In this document: piece after piece, positions 49,632 to 60,867 of the stretch | How the letters are laid out: every line of letters begins with the position of its first letter | Position numbering within the stretch: the first letter of the stretch is position 1 | Assembly: GCA_905236635.1 (NCBI GenBank) | Contig: CAJOCJ010000003.1 | Location: 1-64,000 of the forward strand | DNA from: an uncultured Bacteroidales bacterium | Lineage (GTDB): Bacteria; Bacteroidota; Bacteroidia; Bacteroidales; F082 | Direction: 5' to 3' | DNA length: 64,000 bases | Notes under the pieces: generated by a model | The model's database searches: none | Told to the model about the DNA's origin: nothing | The model's input: the letters and a program-made list of their open reading frames with translations, nothing else | Position numbers and translations under genes: made by a program

Positions 49632-50717
49632 TTAAAATTCAACAATAAATTTCTGTGTTGTGCCGTCTTCTCTTCTTAAGAAATAAATGCCTTTTTTAAG
49701 TGTAAATGTTTCTTTATCAACGATATATGTATTTAAGACCTCTTGTCCGAGGCTGTTGTATATAACTATCATGCCGTTACCTTCCACAGTAATACTCCCT
49801 TTCGAAGGATTGGGATATATGTGTGTCGTGACATAATTTTCCTCGATACCGTCGGCGGCGACCGTAGCCCAATAGGTGAACATGGCCGTTGCGCATCCGC
49901 AGTCGATGGTAAACATTACGTCGAACCAACATAGGGTGCCTGGCTCCAGACCTGGCTGCAACGTCGCCACTCCGCCTATCGTCACAACCTCATCTTGAAC
50001 AATATTGAAGGTGTTGGTCTGTTCGCCGCCGACGTAGAAATGTATATCGGTAAAATACTCGGTATATGGTGTCATGGTAACATGTAAGCTCTCGTATCCG
50101 TCATTCATGATTTGTAATGTGAAGGAGGCCTGTGCACCTGCATGCATCAATGTGTCATTCTGGGCCGGATTGGAATGAAAGGCATATTTCTCAATCATCT
50201 CGATAGAGATGTCGTCAATAGAGAGATGATAAGCGCCAGGTGCTGCTACGGCATGGATGCCGAAATAGTCGTAATTACCTGTGATAGTCTCAATATATTC
50301 CGAGAAAATATCATAAGAGCCGCTGTCAACCGTAGCGGAAAACAGCAATTGCCTCATGCCTTCCTGTGTCGCTGAGCTGCCTGCCCAGAACTCGACCTCA
50401 TAGCTGCCGTCGGATATACCCCAAAACGAACAACGGTATTTCAGCTGGTCGTTGAAATATGACGCCATGAACATCCATGAATCGTCGGTGTCGGTATATG
50501 CGTACCAGTCGCCCGTGTGTGCTATGCGATTGTGGTCTTTCTCCATGTATCCACACAGCCAGGAGTTGTCGTTACATACCCATCCCAGCGGTGTCTCCCC
50601 GTCATGATTGGCATATTCGAAGCTTTCGGAGAATATGCTGCTAGCCTGAGAGATAGCCGCTACCGACAACAATAATATGATGAATACTATTTTTTTCATA
50701 GAAATACACCTTTCCAA
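49632..50717 (-). CDS. T9SS type A sorting-domain protein with choice-of-anchor/cleaved-adhesin-like domain
   Basis: FSESFEYANHDGETPLGWVCNDNSW...; C-terminal HIYPNPSKGSITVEGNGMIVIYNSLGQEV...LKKGIYFLR. Confidence 0.82.
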   Translation of the reverse strand: MERCISMKKIVFIILLLSVAAISQASSIFSESFEYANHDGETPLGWVCNDNSWLCGYMEKDHNRIAHTGDWYAYTDTDDSWMFMASYFNDQLKYRCSFWGISDGSYEVEFWAGSSATQEGMRQLLFSATVDSGSYDIFSEYIETITGNYDYFGIHAVAAPGAYHLSIDDISIEMIEKYAFHSNPAQNDTLMHAGAQASFTLQIMNDGYESLHVTMTPYTEYFTDIHFYVGGEQTNTFNIVQDEVVTIGGVATLQPGLEPGTLCWFDVMFTIDCGCATAMFTYWATVAADGIEENYVTTHIYPNPSKGSITVEGNGMIVIYNSLGQEVLNTYIVDKETFTLKKGIYFLRREDGTTQKFIVEF

Positions 50718-50783
50718 TCTGCAAAGATATAAAAATAAGTTAAAAGATGTAAGATAAAAGTTAAAAGATTTTATTTTTTTAAT

Positions 50784-50811
50784 AAAAAAAGGGACGCGCT
50801 CGGCGCATCCC
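50784..50811 (-). terminator. Rho-independent terminator of the rimP-nusA-infB operon
   Basis: Minus strand GGGATGCGC-CGA-GCGCGTCCC followed by TTTTTTT; 9-bp stem with one G-T pair. Confidence 0.85.
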
Positions 50812-50845
50812 TCCTCTAAACGATAAACAGTAAACTGTAAACCAA

Positions 50846-53689
50846 TTACAGCTTACGGCTGACTTCTTTCTCGGTGTAACCCTCGATGATATCGCCGACC
50901 TTGATGTCGTTGAAGTTCTCGATGTTCAAACCGCATTCGAATCCGGCTGAAACCTCCTTCACATCGTCTTTGAAACGTTTCAAGGAGCCGAGTGCGCCGG
51001 TGTACACCACGATGCCGTCGCGAATCACGCGGACCTTGGTCTGGCGGTTGACTTTTCCGTCGAGGACCATACATCCTGCGATGTTGCCGACCTTGCTGAT
51101 GTGGAACACCTCGCGAATCTCGATGTTGCATGTCACAACCTCTTGAATCTCAGGAGCCAACATACCTTCGATAGCTGCCTTGATTTCTTCGATGGCGGTG
51201 TAGATGATAGAGTAGAGTCGGATGTCGATCTGCTCTTTCTCTGCAATCTTTCTGGCTTGCATCGTCGGACGTACGTTGAAGCCCACGATGATGGCGTTGG
51301 ATGCCGATGCCAGCATGATATCTGCTTCTGAGATAGCACCCACCGACTTGTGGATGATGTTGACCTGCACCTCTTCTGTCGAGAGCTTGAGCAACGAGTC
51401 GGACAAAGCCTCCACCGAGCCGTCAACGTCAGCTTTAACGATGATGTTGAGCTCTTTGAAGTCGCCGATGGCGATACGACGTCCGATTTCATCCAAGGTG
51501 ATGTGTTTCTGTGTTCTGATACCCATCTCACGCTGCAGCTGCTGACGACGGTTGGCGATGGTCTTCACCTCGCGTTCGTCGGTCATCACGTTGAAGTTGT
51601 CGCCTGCCTGCGGAGCACCATTTAAGCCTAGAAGCAAGAGTGGGGTAGAAGGACCAGCTTCTTTCAACGGCTGATTACGCTCGTTGAACATAGCCTTTAC
51701 CTTGCCGTATGTAGTGCCGGCGAGTACCATGTCGCCGACGCGCAATGTGCCTTCCTGAACCAGAATCTTGGCGACATAGCCACGTCCCTTGTCGAGTGCC
51801 GACTCAATGACGGTGCCTTTGGCGAGTCTGTTAGGGTTGCCCTTGAGGTCAAGCATCTCGGCTTCGAGAAGCACCTTTTCAAGCAACTCGTCGACGCCAA
51901 TACCTTGTTTTGCTGATATCTCCTGCGACTGCACCTTGCCGCCCCATTCCTCCACGAGGATGTTCATGTCGGCAAGCTGACGATAGATCTTCTGTGGGTC
52001 AGCCGTTGGCTTGTCTATCTTGTTGATAGCGAATACGATAGGCACGTTGGCAGCATGTGCGTGGTTGATAGCCTCGACGGTCTGCGGCATCACGTTGTCA
52101 TCAGCGGCGATGACGATGATGGCGACGTCGGTGATCTTAGCACCGCGGGCACGCATAGCGGTGAACGCCTCGTGGCCAGGGGTATCCAAGAACGTTATCT
52201 TCTTGCCTGTGCTGGTCTTCACCTCGTAAGCACCGATATGCTGCGTGATGCCGCCGGCCTCGCCAGCCACCACGTTGGTGCTTCTGATGAAGTCCAACAG
52301 CTTGGTCTTACCATGGTCGACGTGACCCATGACGGTGACGACAGGGGCTCTCGGGACGAGGTCCTCCGGGTTGTCAGGCTCGTCAGCCTCAGCGATGGCC
52401 TCCTGAACGTCCATGCTCTGGAACTCCACCTTGAAGCCGAACTCCTCAGCCACGACCTGCAGAATCTCAGCGTCGAGACGCTGGTTGATGCTGACGAACA
52501 TGCCGAGGCTCATGCAGGTGGCGATGACCTTGGTCACAGGGATGTTCATCAAGGTAGCCAACTCGTTGGCGGTGACGAACTCCGTGACCTTGAGGACTTT
52601 CTGTTCCTCCATTTCGTGCATTCTCTCCTCCTCAAGCTCGTTCTGGATGTTGTGACGTTTCTCGCGGCGGTGCTTCGAAGTCTTCGATTTGCCCATAGGC
52701 TCCAACCTTGCGAGTGTCTCCTTGATCTGTTTCTTGATCTCTTCATCCGTCAGCTCAGGCTTCTCTTCAAAGATAGGCTGTTTGCCTTTCTTGAAGCGGT
52801 CTTTGCCACGTTTCTCGTCTTTGCCAGGTTTGCCACCTTGTTGTGGCTTGCCGCCTTTGTTGTCCTTCGGCTTGTCGGCACCCGCAATCTCGTTAGGGTT
52901 GACAGGTCCGTTGCCTATACGTTTACGTTTTTTCTTCTTGTCTTTCTTGTCATCACCAGATGTGGCTACAGGCTTGCCTTTGCCGCTCTTATGCTCCACT
53001 GGAAGCTCGATCTTGTCGAGGATCTTCGGTCCTTCCAGTTTCTTTACCTGGGTGGGGATGAAGTTTACATCAGAGGTATCAGCGGTCTGCTGTTGCTGCT
53101 CCTGTTCGGGCTGAGGCTGTTTGACCTTTTTGTCCTCTTTAGGCTGCTTTGCGGGCTCTGCCTTGGCTTGTTTCTCCTCTTTAGGCTGCGGTTTCTCTTC
53201 TTTCTTTGGGGCGTTCTTGGGCTGTCCGTTACCCTTCTTGCCGCCGTCCAAATCAATCTTTCCGACCACGTTCAGCTTGATGGCGTCTTTCACGCTGCTG
53301 TCATCCTTGGCTTCTTTGACCTCGGCCTTTTTCTCCTTGGTCTCTGCCTTCTTCTCGACAGTCTTCACTTCTTTTTTAGGCAAGATATTCGACTTGATAG
53401 ACACGATTTCTTCCTCTTCCTCAATGGGTTTCGGCTTCTCTGTCGTCTCCACAGTGATGGTCTTGCCTTTGAAGGCGATGTTTCCGAGCTGGTCGGCATT
53501 CTTCTTAACTTCTTTTTCGCCTTGATATTCTTTTACAACCAAGGCATACTGCTCTGGAGTGAGCTTGGTGTTCGGCGACGGGTCGATGTTCTGGCCTTTT
53601 TTGGCAAGAAATTCCACAATCGTCGAGGTGCCTACGTTAAACTCCCTCGCAGCCTTTGATAATCTGATGTTTTTAACTTCTTCGGACAT
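50846..53689 (-). CDS. infB: Translation initiation factor IF-2
   Basis: [45 protein letters not shown]; long charged N-terminus. Confidence 0.97.
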   Translation of the reverse strand: MSEEVKNIRLSKAAREFNVGTSTIVEFLAKKGQNIDPSPNTKLTPEQYALVVKEYQGEKEVKKNADQLGNIAFKGKTITVETTEKPKPIEEEEEIVSIKSNILPKKEVKTVEKKAETKEKKAEVKEAKDDSSVKDAIKLNVVGKIDLDGGKKGNGQPKNAPKKEEKPQPKEEKQAKAEPAKQPKEDKKVKQPQPEQEQQQQTADTSDVNFIPTQVKKLEGPKILDKIELPVEHKSGKGKPVATSGDDKKDKKKKRKRIGNGPVNPNEIAGADKPKDNKGGKPQQGGKPGKDEKRGKDRFKKGKQPIFEEKPELTDEEIKKQIKETLARLEPMGKSKTSKHRREKRHNIQNELEEERMHEMEEQKVLKVTEFVTANELATLMNIPVTKVIATCMSLGMFVSINQRLDAEILQVVAEEFGFKVEFQSMDVQEAIAEADEPDNPEDLVPRAPVVTVMGHVDHGKTKLLDFIRSTNVVAGEAGGITQHIGAYEVKTSTGKKITFLDTPGHEAFTAMRARGAKITDVAIIVIAADDNVMPQTVEAINHAHAANVPIVFAINKIDKPTADPQKIYRQLADMNILVEEWGGKVQSQEISAKQGIGVDELLEKVLLEAEMLDLKGNPNRLAKGTVIESALDKGRGYVAKILVQEGTLRVGDMVLAGTTYGKVKAMFNERNQPLKEAGPSTPLLLLGLNGAPQAGDNFNVMTDEREVKTIANRRQQLQREMGIRTQKHITLDEIGRRIAIGDFKELNIIVKADVDGSVEALSDSLLKLSTEEVQVNIIHKSVGAISEADIMLASASNAIIVGFNVRPTMQARKIAEKEQIDIRLYSIIYTAIEEIKAAIEGMLAPEIQEVVTCNIEIREVFHISKVGNIAGCMVLDGKVNRQTKVRVIRDGIVVYTGALGSLKRFKDDVKEVSAGFECGLNIENFNDIKVGDIIEGYTEKEVSRKL

Positions 53690-53781
53690 AAAATTCTTTT
53701 AATTTTGTTAAATTTTTCTAATCTTTATATTATTTATTCAAAAATTGAAAAAATTCTCAATTATCAATTGTCAATTCTCAA

Positions 53782-55029
53782 TTAATCATCAGCGAACTCC
53801 GCCTTCAAAATCTTGAACACCTCGTTCACTGTCTCGATCTCGAGGTCAGCGCGTGATGCCACTTCCTCAGGGGTGTAGGCGAGCACGTTCTTAGCTGTGT
53901 CGCATCCCATTCTTCTGAGTGAGTCGATGATCCAGTCTTCGATTTCGTCGTTGAATTCTTTCAGATCGACGTCGTCTTCCATATCGACCTCGTCGCTGTT
54001 ACGATAAACGTCGATGTCGTAGCCTGTCAGCTTGCCGGCGAGCTTGATGTTGTAGCCGCCCTTGCCGATGGCGAGGCTCACCTGGTCGTTTTCCATATAG
54101 ACCTCAGCGAGTTTCTTTGACTCGTTGATGCTTATCGATGTGATCTTTGCCGGACTCAAGGCTCTGCTGATGAACAGCTCAGGCTTCGTTGTGTAGTTGA
54201 TGACGTCGATGTTCTCGTTACGCAACTCTCTCACAATGCCATGAATGCGCGAGCCCTTCATACCCACGCATGCGCCCACCGGGTCAATTCTGTCGTCGTA
54301 TGACTCAACGGCAATCTTTGCTCTTTGGCCGGGCTCGCGCACGATTTTTCTGATGGTGATAAGTCCGTCGTAAACCTCAGGAACCTCCTGCTCGAACAAG
54401 CGCTGCAGGAAGATCTCCGATGTCCTCGAAAGGGTGATGACCGGCGTGCCGTTCTTGTTCTCCACGCTCTTCACGATGGCGTGGATTGTCTCACCTTTCT
54501 TATATACGTCGGCAGGAATCTGCTCGATCTTTGGCAATACGAGTTCGATGCCGTCTTCATCAACGGCGATGATCTCTTTGCGCCATGCCTGTGAGACCTC
54601 AGCGTTCACTATCTCACCAACTTTATCTTTGTATTTCTGATAGATGTTCTCCTTCTCGTATTCCATGATCTTGGTCTGGAGGTTCTGACGGATAGCCAAA
54701 ATCTCTCTTCTTCCAAAGCTATGAATATCAACGATTTCCGCAACATCGTCGCCGACTTCGAAGTCCGGCTCTATTTTTATTGCGTCGGAATATGCTATCT
54801 GTGCCAACTCGTCCTCGACAGCGCCGTCCTCAACCACAGTGCGGTTGTGATAAATCTCAAGGTCGCCCTTGTCAATGTTGACGATGATGTCGAAATACTC
54901 GTCGCTGCCGTATTTCTTGGCAAGCATGGCCTTGAACACGTCGCTCAGGATGTGCATCATGGCCTCGCGGTCGATGTTCTTAAACTCCTTAAATTCGGAG
55001 AAGGTGTCGATTAAGTTAAGTGTGTCCAT
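53782..55029 (-). CDS. nusA: Transcription termination/antitermination factor NusA
   Basis: DPVGACVGMKGSRIHGIVRELRNENIDVI, VSLAIGKGGYNIKLAGKLTGYDIDV. Confidence 0.96.
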   Translation of the reverse strand: MDTLNLIDTFSEFKEFKNIDREAMMHILSDVFKAMLAKKYGSDEYFDIIVNIDKGDLEIYHNRTVVEDGAVEDELAQIAYSDAIKIEPDFEVGDDVAEIVDIHSFGRREILAIRQNLQTKIMEYEKENIYQKYKDKVGEIVNAEVSQAWRKEIIAVDEDGIELVLPKIEQIPADVYKKGETIHAIVKSVENKNGTPVITLSRTSEIFLQRLFEQEVPEVYDGLITIRKIVREPGQRAKIAVESYDDRIDPVGACVGMKGSRIHGIVRELRNENIDVINYTTKPELFISRALSPAKITSISINESKKLAEVYMENDQVSLAIGKGGYNIKLAGKLTGYDIDVYRNSDEVDMEDDVDLKEFNDEIEDWIIDSLRRMGCDTAKNVLAYTPEEVASRADLEIETVNEVFKILKAEFADD

Positions 55030-55031
55030 TT

Positions 55032-55493
55032 TTAAAATTTGATATATGGTCTGACTTCTTTTAATTTATTGATTTTCAATGTTGTAGCGTCGTGATAGAT
55101 GATTTTTGTCAATTTGCCGTACTTCTTGGCCTCAGCTTCTTCAACTTCAAGAGTCAAGTCGTTGAACGACAAAAGCTTATACATCTTTTTCACGCCTTCT
55201 TTATCGGTAATGATCAAATCCTTGCCAATATATTTCTGATACTGTCTCATCTTCAGCAATGGCTCATCGATGCCTGCCGACGACACGCTCAACTCGTAAT
55301 CCTCAACGTCTCTGTCAAGTTTCTCGTTGATGAAATTGCTCACCGCAACACAATCGTCGATGGTCACCGAACTGTCAGCATCGAGATAAAGCTCAATGAC
55401 ATTGTCCTTGTGTATCAACACGTTAACTACATAACGGTCGGTGCCTTGCATAGCCTCTTCGGCCAAATTGATGATCTGTTCTTTTGTTATCAT
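55032..55493 (-). CDS. rimP: Ribosome maturation factor RimP
   Basis: Upstream of nusA; VTIDDCVAVSNFINEKLDRDVEDYELSVSSAGIDEPL. Confidence 0.92.
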   Translation of the reverse strand: MITKEQIINLAEEAMQGTDRYVVNVLIHKDNVIELYLDADSSVTIDDCVAVSNFINEKLDRDVEDYELSVSSAGIDEPLLKMRQYQKYIGKDLIITDKEGVKKMYKLLSFNDLTLEVEEAEAKKYGKLTKIIYHDATTLKINKLKEVRPYIKF

Positions 55494-55505
55494 TTCTTTT
55501 TACAA

Positions 55506-55536
55506 TAAAAAAACCTGTTACATTCCGTAGCAGGCC
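55506..55536 (-). terminator. Terminator-like hairpin between the tRNA-like element and rimP
   Basis: Minus strand CCTGCTAC-GGAAT-GTAACAGG (one C-A mismatch) followed by TTTTTTT. Confidence 0.65.
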
Positions 55537-55552
55537 TTCAACTCTTTCCTAA

Positions 55553-55600
55553 TGTTGTCGAGCAAGGATTCGAACCTTGACAGGCAGAACCAAAATCTGC
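55553..55600 (-). pseudogene. tRNA-Gln(TTG) 3'-half-like sequence (anticodon arm, T-arm, 3' acceptor strand; no D-arm or 5' acceptor)
   Basis: Minus strand GCAGA-TTTTGGT-TCTGC, then CTGT, CAAGG-TTCGAAT-CCTTG, CTCGACA-A-CA. The expected 5' strand TGTCGAG is absent upstream. Confidence 0.75.
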
Positions 55601-55743
55601 ATTTCAATTCTGAATGCGGGTGCAAAAATACACATTTTTTTAATATGATTATAAATTTTTATAAAAATTATTTAAAAAATAGAAAAATGACGTTCATTAA
55701 CAATTTTTGCTTATTTTTGCAGTTTAAATTGAAAATTTCAAAA

Positions 55744-58700
55744 ATGAATTTCAAAAAACTGAATAACCTTGTAGGATGGGGCGTTTTCGCGATTGCCACC
55801 ATCGTTTATTTCCTCACCATGGAACCTACCGTGAGCTGGTGGGACTGCGGTGAGTACATCACTACGGCAAATAAATTGCAGGTCGGCCACCCGCCTGGAG
55901 CACCAACTTTCCAGCTTATAGGCCGTTTCTTTACGCTGTTTGCTTTCGGTGACGTCACCAAAGTGGCCATGATGATCAACATCATGTCGTGTCTGTGCTC
56001 AAGTTTCACGATCTTGTTCCTTTTCTGGACAATCTCAATGCTAGCACAGAAGATTTGGATGAAAGATGGTGAAAATGCTAGCAATAACAACAAGTTAGCG
56101 GTTATCGCAGCATCAGCGATCGGAGCCTTGGCTTATACCTTCACCGACTCGTTCTGGTTCAACGCGGTGGAAGGCGAGGTGTATGCGATGTCATCACTCC
56201 TCACAGCCATCACTTTCTGGGCTATCCTCAAATGGGAAAAGGTGTCCGAAGAGCCGAACCATTATCGCTGGTTGATACTCATAGCCTACATCATCGGCTT
56301 GTCTATCGGCGTGCATCTATTGAACTTGCTGACGATTCCGGCAATAACCTATATCGTTTATTTCAAGAAATACAAGTTCTCTTGGAAAGGCTTTATCTGG
56401 TCGGGAATCATCGCTGTGGCTATAACAGGCTTCATCCAGGTGATTCTTATTCCCGCAATTGTGTCGCTTGCCGGCAAGTTCGAGCTGTTCTTCGTCAACT
56501 CGCTCGGAGCAAGTTTCAACTTCGGTACGATATTCTATTTTGTGTTGCTTATCGCACTGATAATCATAGGATTATGGCTTACGGCAAAATATAACAGACC
56601 AGTGCTTAACACGGTCGTTTTGTCGTTTATGTTTATCCTCATCGGCTACTCGTCGTTCTTTATGCTCGTGATCCGCGCTAACGCCAACACGCCTATCAAC
56701 GAAAACGAGCCGAAAGACGCCATCTCCATGCTTTCTTACCTGAAACGTGAGCAATACGGCACTTGGCCGCTTATCTACGGACCTTATTACACGGCAAAAC
56801 CTTACGACATGACCGAAGGCTTACCTATTTATTATAAGGACCACAAGAAAGGAAAATATGTGGAAATAGCCCGGGCACAAGGCGAATGTATCTACGATGA
56901 CAACGTTCAGACCATATTCCCACGTATGTGGAATGGCTCGAAGAATACGTTTAAGAGTGTCTACGAGCGTTATATCGACAAGTCGAAAATGCGTGTCACC
57001 ACTCAGAAAAAGTCAAACGGCACCTCAGAACGCGTGGCCATCCCGACATTTGGTCAAAATATGCGTTTCTTCATTGATTACCAATGTGGTTGGATGTTCT
57101 GGCGTTACTTTATGTGGAACTTCGTAGGTCGTCAAAACGACACTGAAGGTCAAGGTGAGTTAGAACATGGCAACTGGGTCAGCGGCATCGGATTTATTGA
57201 CAATCCACGACTTGGCAATCAGGATAACCTGCCTCGAACGATGCAGAGTCCGGCAAATACCAAGTTTTACTTTATGCCATTGATCCTTGGACTCATAGGA
57301 CTGTTCTACCAGCTGAAACATGACCCGAAAAACTGTTGGGTGGTGTTCCTGCTGTTCTTCATGACAGGTCTCGCCATCATTATCTACCTCAACCAGACTC
57401 CTTATCAGCCGCGTGAACGTGACTATTCCTATGCTGGCGCTTTCTACGCCTTTGCAATATGGATGGGTTTCGGCGTTCTCGGCGTAATCAATAGTTTGCA
57501 AAAAGTCATTAACAATAAGAAAGTGGCGATGGGAATAGCTACAGCAGCATGCCTCTTCGTCCCAATTCTTATGGCGGCACAAGGCTGGGAGTGTCATAAC
57601 CGCTCGGGCAAGACATCTGCTCTCGACTGGGGTAAGAACTACCTCGTCAATCTGCCTGAAAATGCTGTGATTGTGACACGTGGCGACAACGATACCTTCC
57701 CGCTTTGGTATGTCCAGGAGGTGGAAGGCTTCCGCACCGACGTGCGTGTGTGCAACTACATGCTTTCAGGTGGCTACTGGTATGTGCATCAGATGGGCAG
57801 AAAGACATACAAGTCTGATAGACTTCCGCTCTCGCTGACGCCTGCCCAGTATGACAACGGAGTGCATGAGCCAGTGTGGATCTATGACGTAATTGAAGGT
57901 CCTGTTGAACTTAAAGACGCCATCGACTTCGTGCGTAGCGACAACCCACGCACCAAAGCCAAAGACGGCATGAACAACACGGTCGATTATTTCCCGACAA
58001 GAAATCTGAAAATCACAGTAGATAAAGAGAAAGTTGTGGCGACAGGTATCGTCCCGGAAAGCATGAAAGACGATATCGTCGATGAGATAGTCTGGACCAT
58101 ACCGGAGAAGATCCAGTGTCTGCAAAAGAACGATCTCATGCTTCTCGATTTCATGGCGACAAACAACTGGGAGAGATGTGTGTATTTCACCAGTCTGAAC
58201 GATATCTCAGATATTTTAAGCATCGACAAATATCTGCATCAGGAAGGCCTCGCACATCGTTTTATGCCGGTCCTCGCGCCTGACTATTATAAAGGTGCAG
58301 GCGGTGTGTTTATCGACGGCTCTTATGACCTTCTCGTCAACAAGACTAAATGGGGTAATCTCAATGATCCTGATGTGACCATCGACCCTGAGAGTATTCG
58401 TAATGTTTCGTTCGTGAAGATGGCGTATATGCGTCTGGCTCAATCACTTGTAAACCGTCAGCGCTACGAAGAGGCCGTCACGGTAATGGATAAATGCCAG
58501 TATTTCTTCCCAGACGAGAAGATCCCGTACGGCTTCTACTACGAGGGCTACTTCCCGGATTTGTATTACCGTTCGGGCGCTATGGAAAAGGGTGATGACA
58601 TACTGCAGAAGATAGCGGCAAATGCTACCGATGAGCTGCGTTATTACAAGACGTTGGAGCCTAAATTTGCCGAATATTACAAGGAAGAAATCCACGATGC

Positions 58701-58818
58701 GTTATCGCTTGTGAATACTATGGCAGACTGCGCAAGACGTTATAAACGCTACGATATCCAGCATCGTCTTGACGATGTTGTCAACGAATATCTGGAGTGT
58801 TTCTTGCAATATCTCTAG
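55744..58818 (+). CDS. DUF2723 family multi-TM protein (TMEM260-like)
   Basis: MEPTVSWWDCGEYITTANKLQVGHPPGAPTFQLIGRFF; NQTPYQPRERDYSYAGAFYAFAIWMGFG; TRGDNDTFPLWYVQEVEGFRTDVRVCN. Start trimmed to MNFKKLNNLVGWGVF. Confidence 0.88.
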   Translation: MNFKKLNNLVGWGVFAIATIVYFLTMEPTVSWWDCGEYITTANKLQVGHPPGAPTFQLIGRFFTLFAFGDVTKVAMMINIMSCLCSSFTILFLFWTISMLAQKIWMKDGENASNNNKLAVIAASAIGALAYTFTDSFWFNAVEGEVYAMSSLLTAITFWAILKWEKVSEEPNHYRWLILIAYIIGLSIGVHLLNLLTIPAITYIVYFKKYKFSWKGFIWSGIIAVAITGFIQVILIPAIVSLAGKFELFFVNSLGASFNFGTIFYFVLLIALIIIGLWLTAKYNRPVLNTVVLSFMFILIGYSSFFMLVIRANANTPINENEPKDAISMLSYLKREQYGTWPLIYGPYYTAKPYDMTEGLPIYYKDHKKGKYVEIARAQGECIYDDNVQTIFPRMWNGSKNTFKSVYERYIDKSKMRVTTQKKSNGTSERVAIPTFGQNMRFFIDYQCGWMFWRYFMWNFVGRQNDTEGQGELEHGNWVSGIGFIDNPRLGNQDNLPRTMQSPANTKFYFMPLILGLIGLFYQLKHDPKNCWVVFLLFFMTGLAIIIYLNQTPYQPRERDYSYAGAFYAFAIWMGFGVLGVINSLQKVINNKKVAMGIATAACLFVPILMAAQGWECHNRSGKTSALDWGKNYLVNLPENAVIVTRGDNDTFPLWYVQEVEGFRTDVRVCNYMLSGGYWYVHQMGRKTYKSDRLPLSLTPAQYDNGVHEPVWIYDVIEGPVELKDAIDFVRSDNPRTKAKDGMNNTVDYFPTRNLKITVDKEKVVATGIVPESMKDDIVDEIVWTIPEKIQCLQKNDLMLLDFMATNNWERCVYFTSLNDISDILSIDKYLHQEGLAHRFMPVLAPDYYKGAGGVFIDGSYDLLVNKTKWGNLNDPDVTIDPESIRNVSFVKMAYMRLAQSLVNRQRYEEAVTVMDKCQYFFPDEKIPYGFYYEGYFPDLYYRSGAMEKGDDILQKIAANATDELRYYKTLEPKFAEYYKEEIHDALSLVNTMADCARRYKRYDIQHRLDDVVNEYLECFLQYL

Positions 58819-58821
58819 CCG

Positions 58822-59658
58822 TCAGTTCGACACTTTTTTATAGCTCCTTATTATGAAATAAATTCCGACGATGACGAACGGAATGCTGAGCCATTGTCCC
58901 ATGTCAAGTGCCATAGAGTTCTCGAACTCCACTTGTGGCTGTTTGATGAACTCTATGAGTATTCTTGAGCCGAAAATCACCGTACAGAACAGCCCGAAGA
59001 AGAAACCTGGATGTTTGTTGATAGTGTCTTTTTTGTAAAACAGATACATCAACACAGCGAAGACAATCACGCAAACCAAGGCTTCGTATATCTGGGTGGG
59101 ATGGCATGCAGGGATGGCGTCTATGGGTGTTCCTGGAGCCCAGTCGCGCACAAATTTGAAGCCCCACGGGAGCGAGGTCTCATAGCCGTATATCTCCGAA
59201 TTCATCAGGTTTCCCAAGCGAATGAAAGCACCTCCGATGGCGACTGGAATCACTATCCTGTCCAAAATCCAGATATATGGTTTCTTTATCTTTCTGGCAT
59301 AAATATAAAGTCCAATCAAGATGCCAATCGCGCCTCCATGACTGGCGAGACCGCCTTCCCAGACGTACAGAAACTTTTCTGGATTGGCAAGATAATACTC
59401 GGGCTCATAGAACAAGCAATGGCCTAAACGTGCACCCACAATGGTGAAGATAAGCATATAAATCGTCAGCTTGTCGAGCTGCTCGTCGCTGAGTTTCTCC
59501 TTGCGATACACACCGCGCATCACGTAATAGCCAACGACGAACACCATCGCCCAAAGGAGCCCGTACCAAGCCACCGGATGACCACCCAACAAAGGCCAGT
59601 TCTCCGGAAACGTGAAAATATATGGGTTGACGTCCCAAACAATGAAATCTAATATCAT
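58822..59658 (-). CDS. lgt: Prolipoprotein diacylglyceryl transferase
   Basis: ARLGHCLFYEPEYY, GGLASHGGAIGILIGLYIYARK, RLGNLMNSEIYG, HPTQIYEAL. Confidence 0.96.
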   Translation of the reverse strand: MILDFIVWDVNPYIFTFPENWPLLGGHPVAWYGLLWAMVFVVGYYVMRGVYRKEKLSDEQLDKLTIYMLIFTIVGARLGHCLFYEPEYYLANPEKFLYVWEGGLASHGGAIGILIGLYIYARKIKKPYIWILDRIVIPVAIGGAFIRLGNLMNSEIYGYETSLPWGFKFVRDWAPGTPIDAIPACHPTQIYEALVCVIVFAVLMYLFYKKDTINKHPGFFFGLFCTVIFGSRILIEFIKQPQVEFENSMALDMGQWLSIPFVIVGIYFIIRSYKKVSN

Positions 59659-59659
59659 T

Positions 59660-60736
59660 TTATCTCAAATTTTCTGTCCAAATCTGTAAGAAATCTTCAA
59701 TATAACCTAAGTTGTCGCGGTATTTCTCTCTCAACGAAATATCAGGTGTTATGACTTTATTCAATTGAAAATCAGCCTGTTTGCACCAGTTGAAATACCC
59801 CTCTTTGCTTAAATGTCTAGCCAAATACTCTTGCTCTGTCTGTCCTGGAGTTGGTACGAGATAAGCATTTCTTCCCAGTCTCACCAAATCCATCAATGAT
59901 GAATAACCTCCACGGCAGATGATATTTTTGGCGTTTTTTATGAATTTCACAAACGTTTCATCATCTACATGGTTCAACATCCTTACATTGGCAGGAATGT
60001 CTTTCGGCATCTCGCAGCCATCGGGTTTTGCCCTGAGAATCAACACGTTATCGTCGATGTCATTGGCCTGCTTCAATATGATGTCTTCAAACATAGTCCT
60101 CTGTGGCTCCGGACCTGACAAGATAACAAGATACTTGATGCTTTTTTCCTCCACATCCTGATTGTCGGCATTAAAGCGACTTAAAATACCGAGATATTCT
60201 GTCTTGACGCGTTTGCTTTCAGGATGCGACAACTTGCCGGCCAGTGACGGGTCATACTCATAATCGGGAACCCAAACCTCGTTGTATTTCTTGATGTAGC
60301 TGTTGTTAAACACATTAATAATAGGAGTGGTCCACTTCCATAAATGTGGCACCCGGATGTGCAGCTGATGTGTGATGAAAACCGAATATACCTCATCACT
60401 CCAGCAGCCGAAACGGTTGTCGGATATCACAGCATCGATATTGTGGCTTTTTACTATGGATTCCACCATTTTATGGTCTCTTCTGAAGTGACGCAAAGCC
60501 TTTGGAAATGAAGCCATCATCTTGAAAACCTGGGTGTTTGACTTGCTATATATAGGCTCAAATCCAGGGAGTTCTATGAATTCATAATCCGGCAGGGCTT
60601 TCTGAAGAAATGCCAAAGGACCTTTGTCGGCAGCAATAATCACCTTGTGGCCTAAGTTTGTTAAGGTCTTAATAATTGGCACACAACGAGTTGCATGACC
60701 CAATCCCCAATTTAAAGGACATATCAGAATATTCAT
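59660..60736 (-). CDS. MurG-like (GT28-type) glycosyltransferase
   Basis: ILICPLNWGLGHATRCVPII; IICRGGYSSLMDLVRLGRNAYLVPTPGQTEQEYLARHL. Confidence 0.85.
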   Translation of the reverse strand: MNILICPLNWGLGHATRCVPIIKTLTNLGHKVIIAADKGPLAFLQKALPDYEFIELPGFEPIYSKSNTQVFKMMASFPKALRHFRRDHKMVESIVKSHNIDAVISDNRFGCWSDEVYSVFITHQLHIRVPHLWKWTTPIINVFNNSYIKKYNEVWVPDYEYDPSLAGKLSHPESKRVKTEYLGILSRFNADNQDVEEKSIKYLVILSGPEPQRTMFEDIILKQANDIDDNVLILRAKPDGCEMPKDIPANVRMLNHVDDETFVKFIKNAKNIICRGGYSSLMDLVRLGRNAYLVPTPGQTEQEYLARHLSKEGYFNWCKQADFQLNKVITPDISLREKYRDNLGYIEDFLQIWTENLR

Positions 60737-60867
60737 TCTAACAGCATATTTTTTGCAAAAATAAAGTTTTTATAGATATGAGAAGAAATTAAAATTGTAA
60801 AAATTTTTTAACACAAATTGCAGAAATCTGGAAGAAAACGTATTGCTGTAATGTGTAATTTTGCGTC

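Noticed and set aside
52055-53659. 534-aa plus-strand ORF opposite infB
   Set aside because: Shadow ORF antisense to the well-supported infB gene; Leu/Phe/Arg-rich low-complexity translation and no recognisable domain.
55553-55630. Complete tRNA-Gln gene
   Set aside because: The anticodon and T-arms are present, but no D-arm and no 5' TGTCGAG acceptor strand are found at the required distance.
55552-55743. N-terminal extension of the DUF2723 ORF (MLSSKDSNLDRQNQNLHF...)
   Set aside because: This part translates antisense tRNA-like sequence and intergenic DNA. The real start is most likely MNFKKLNNLVGW at 55744, just after a promoter-like TATTTTTG.
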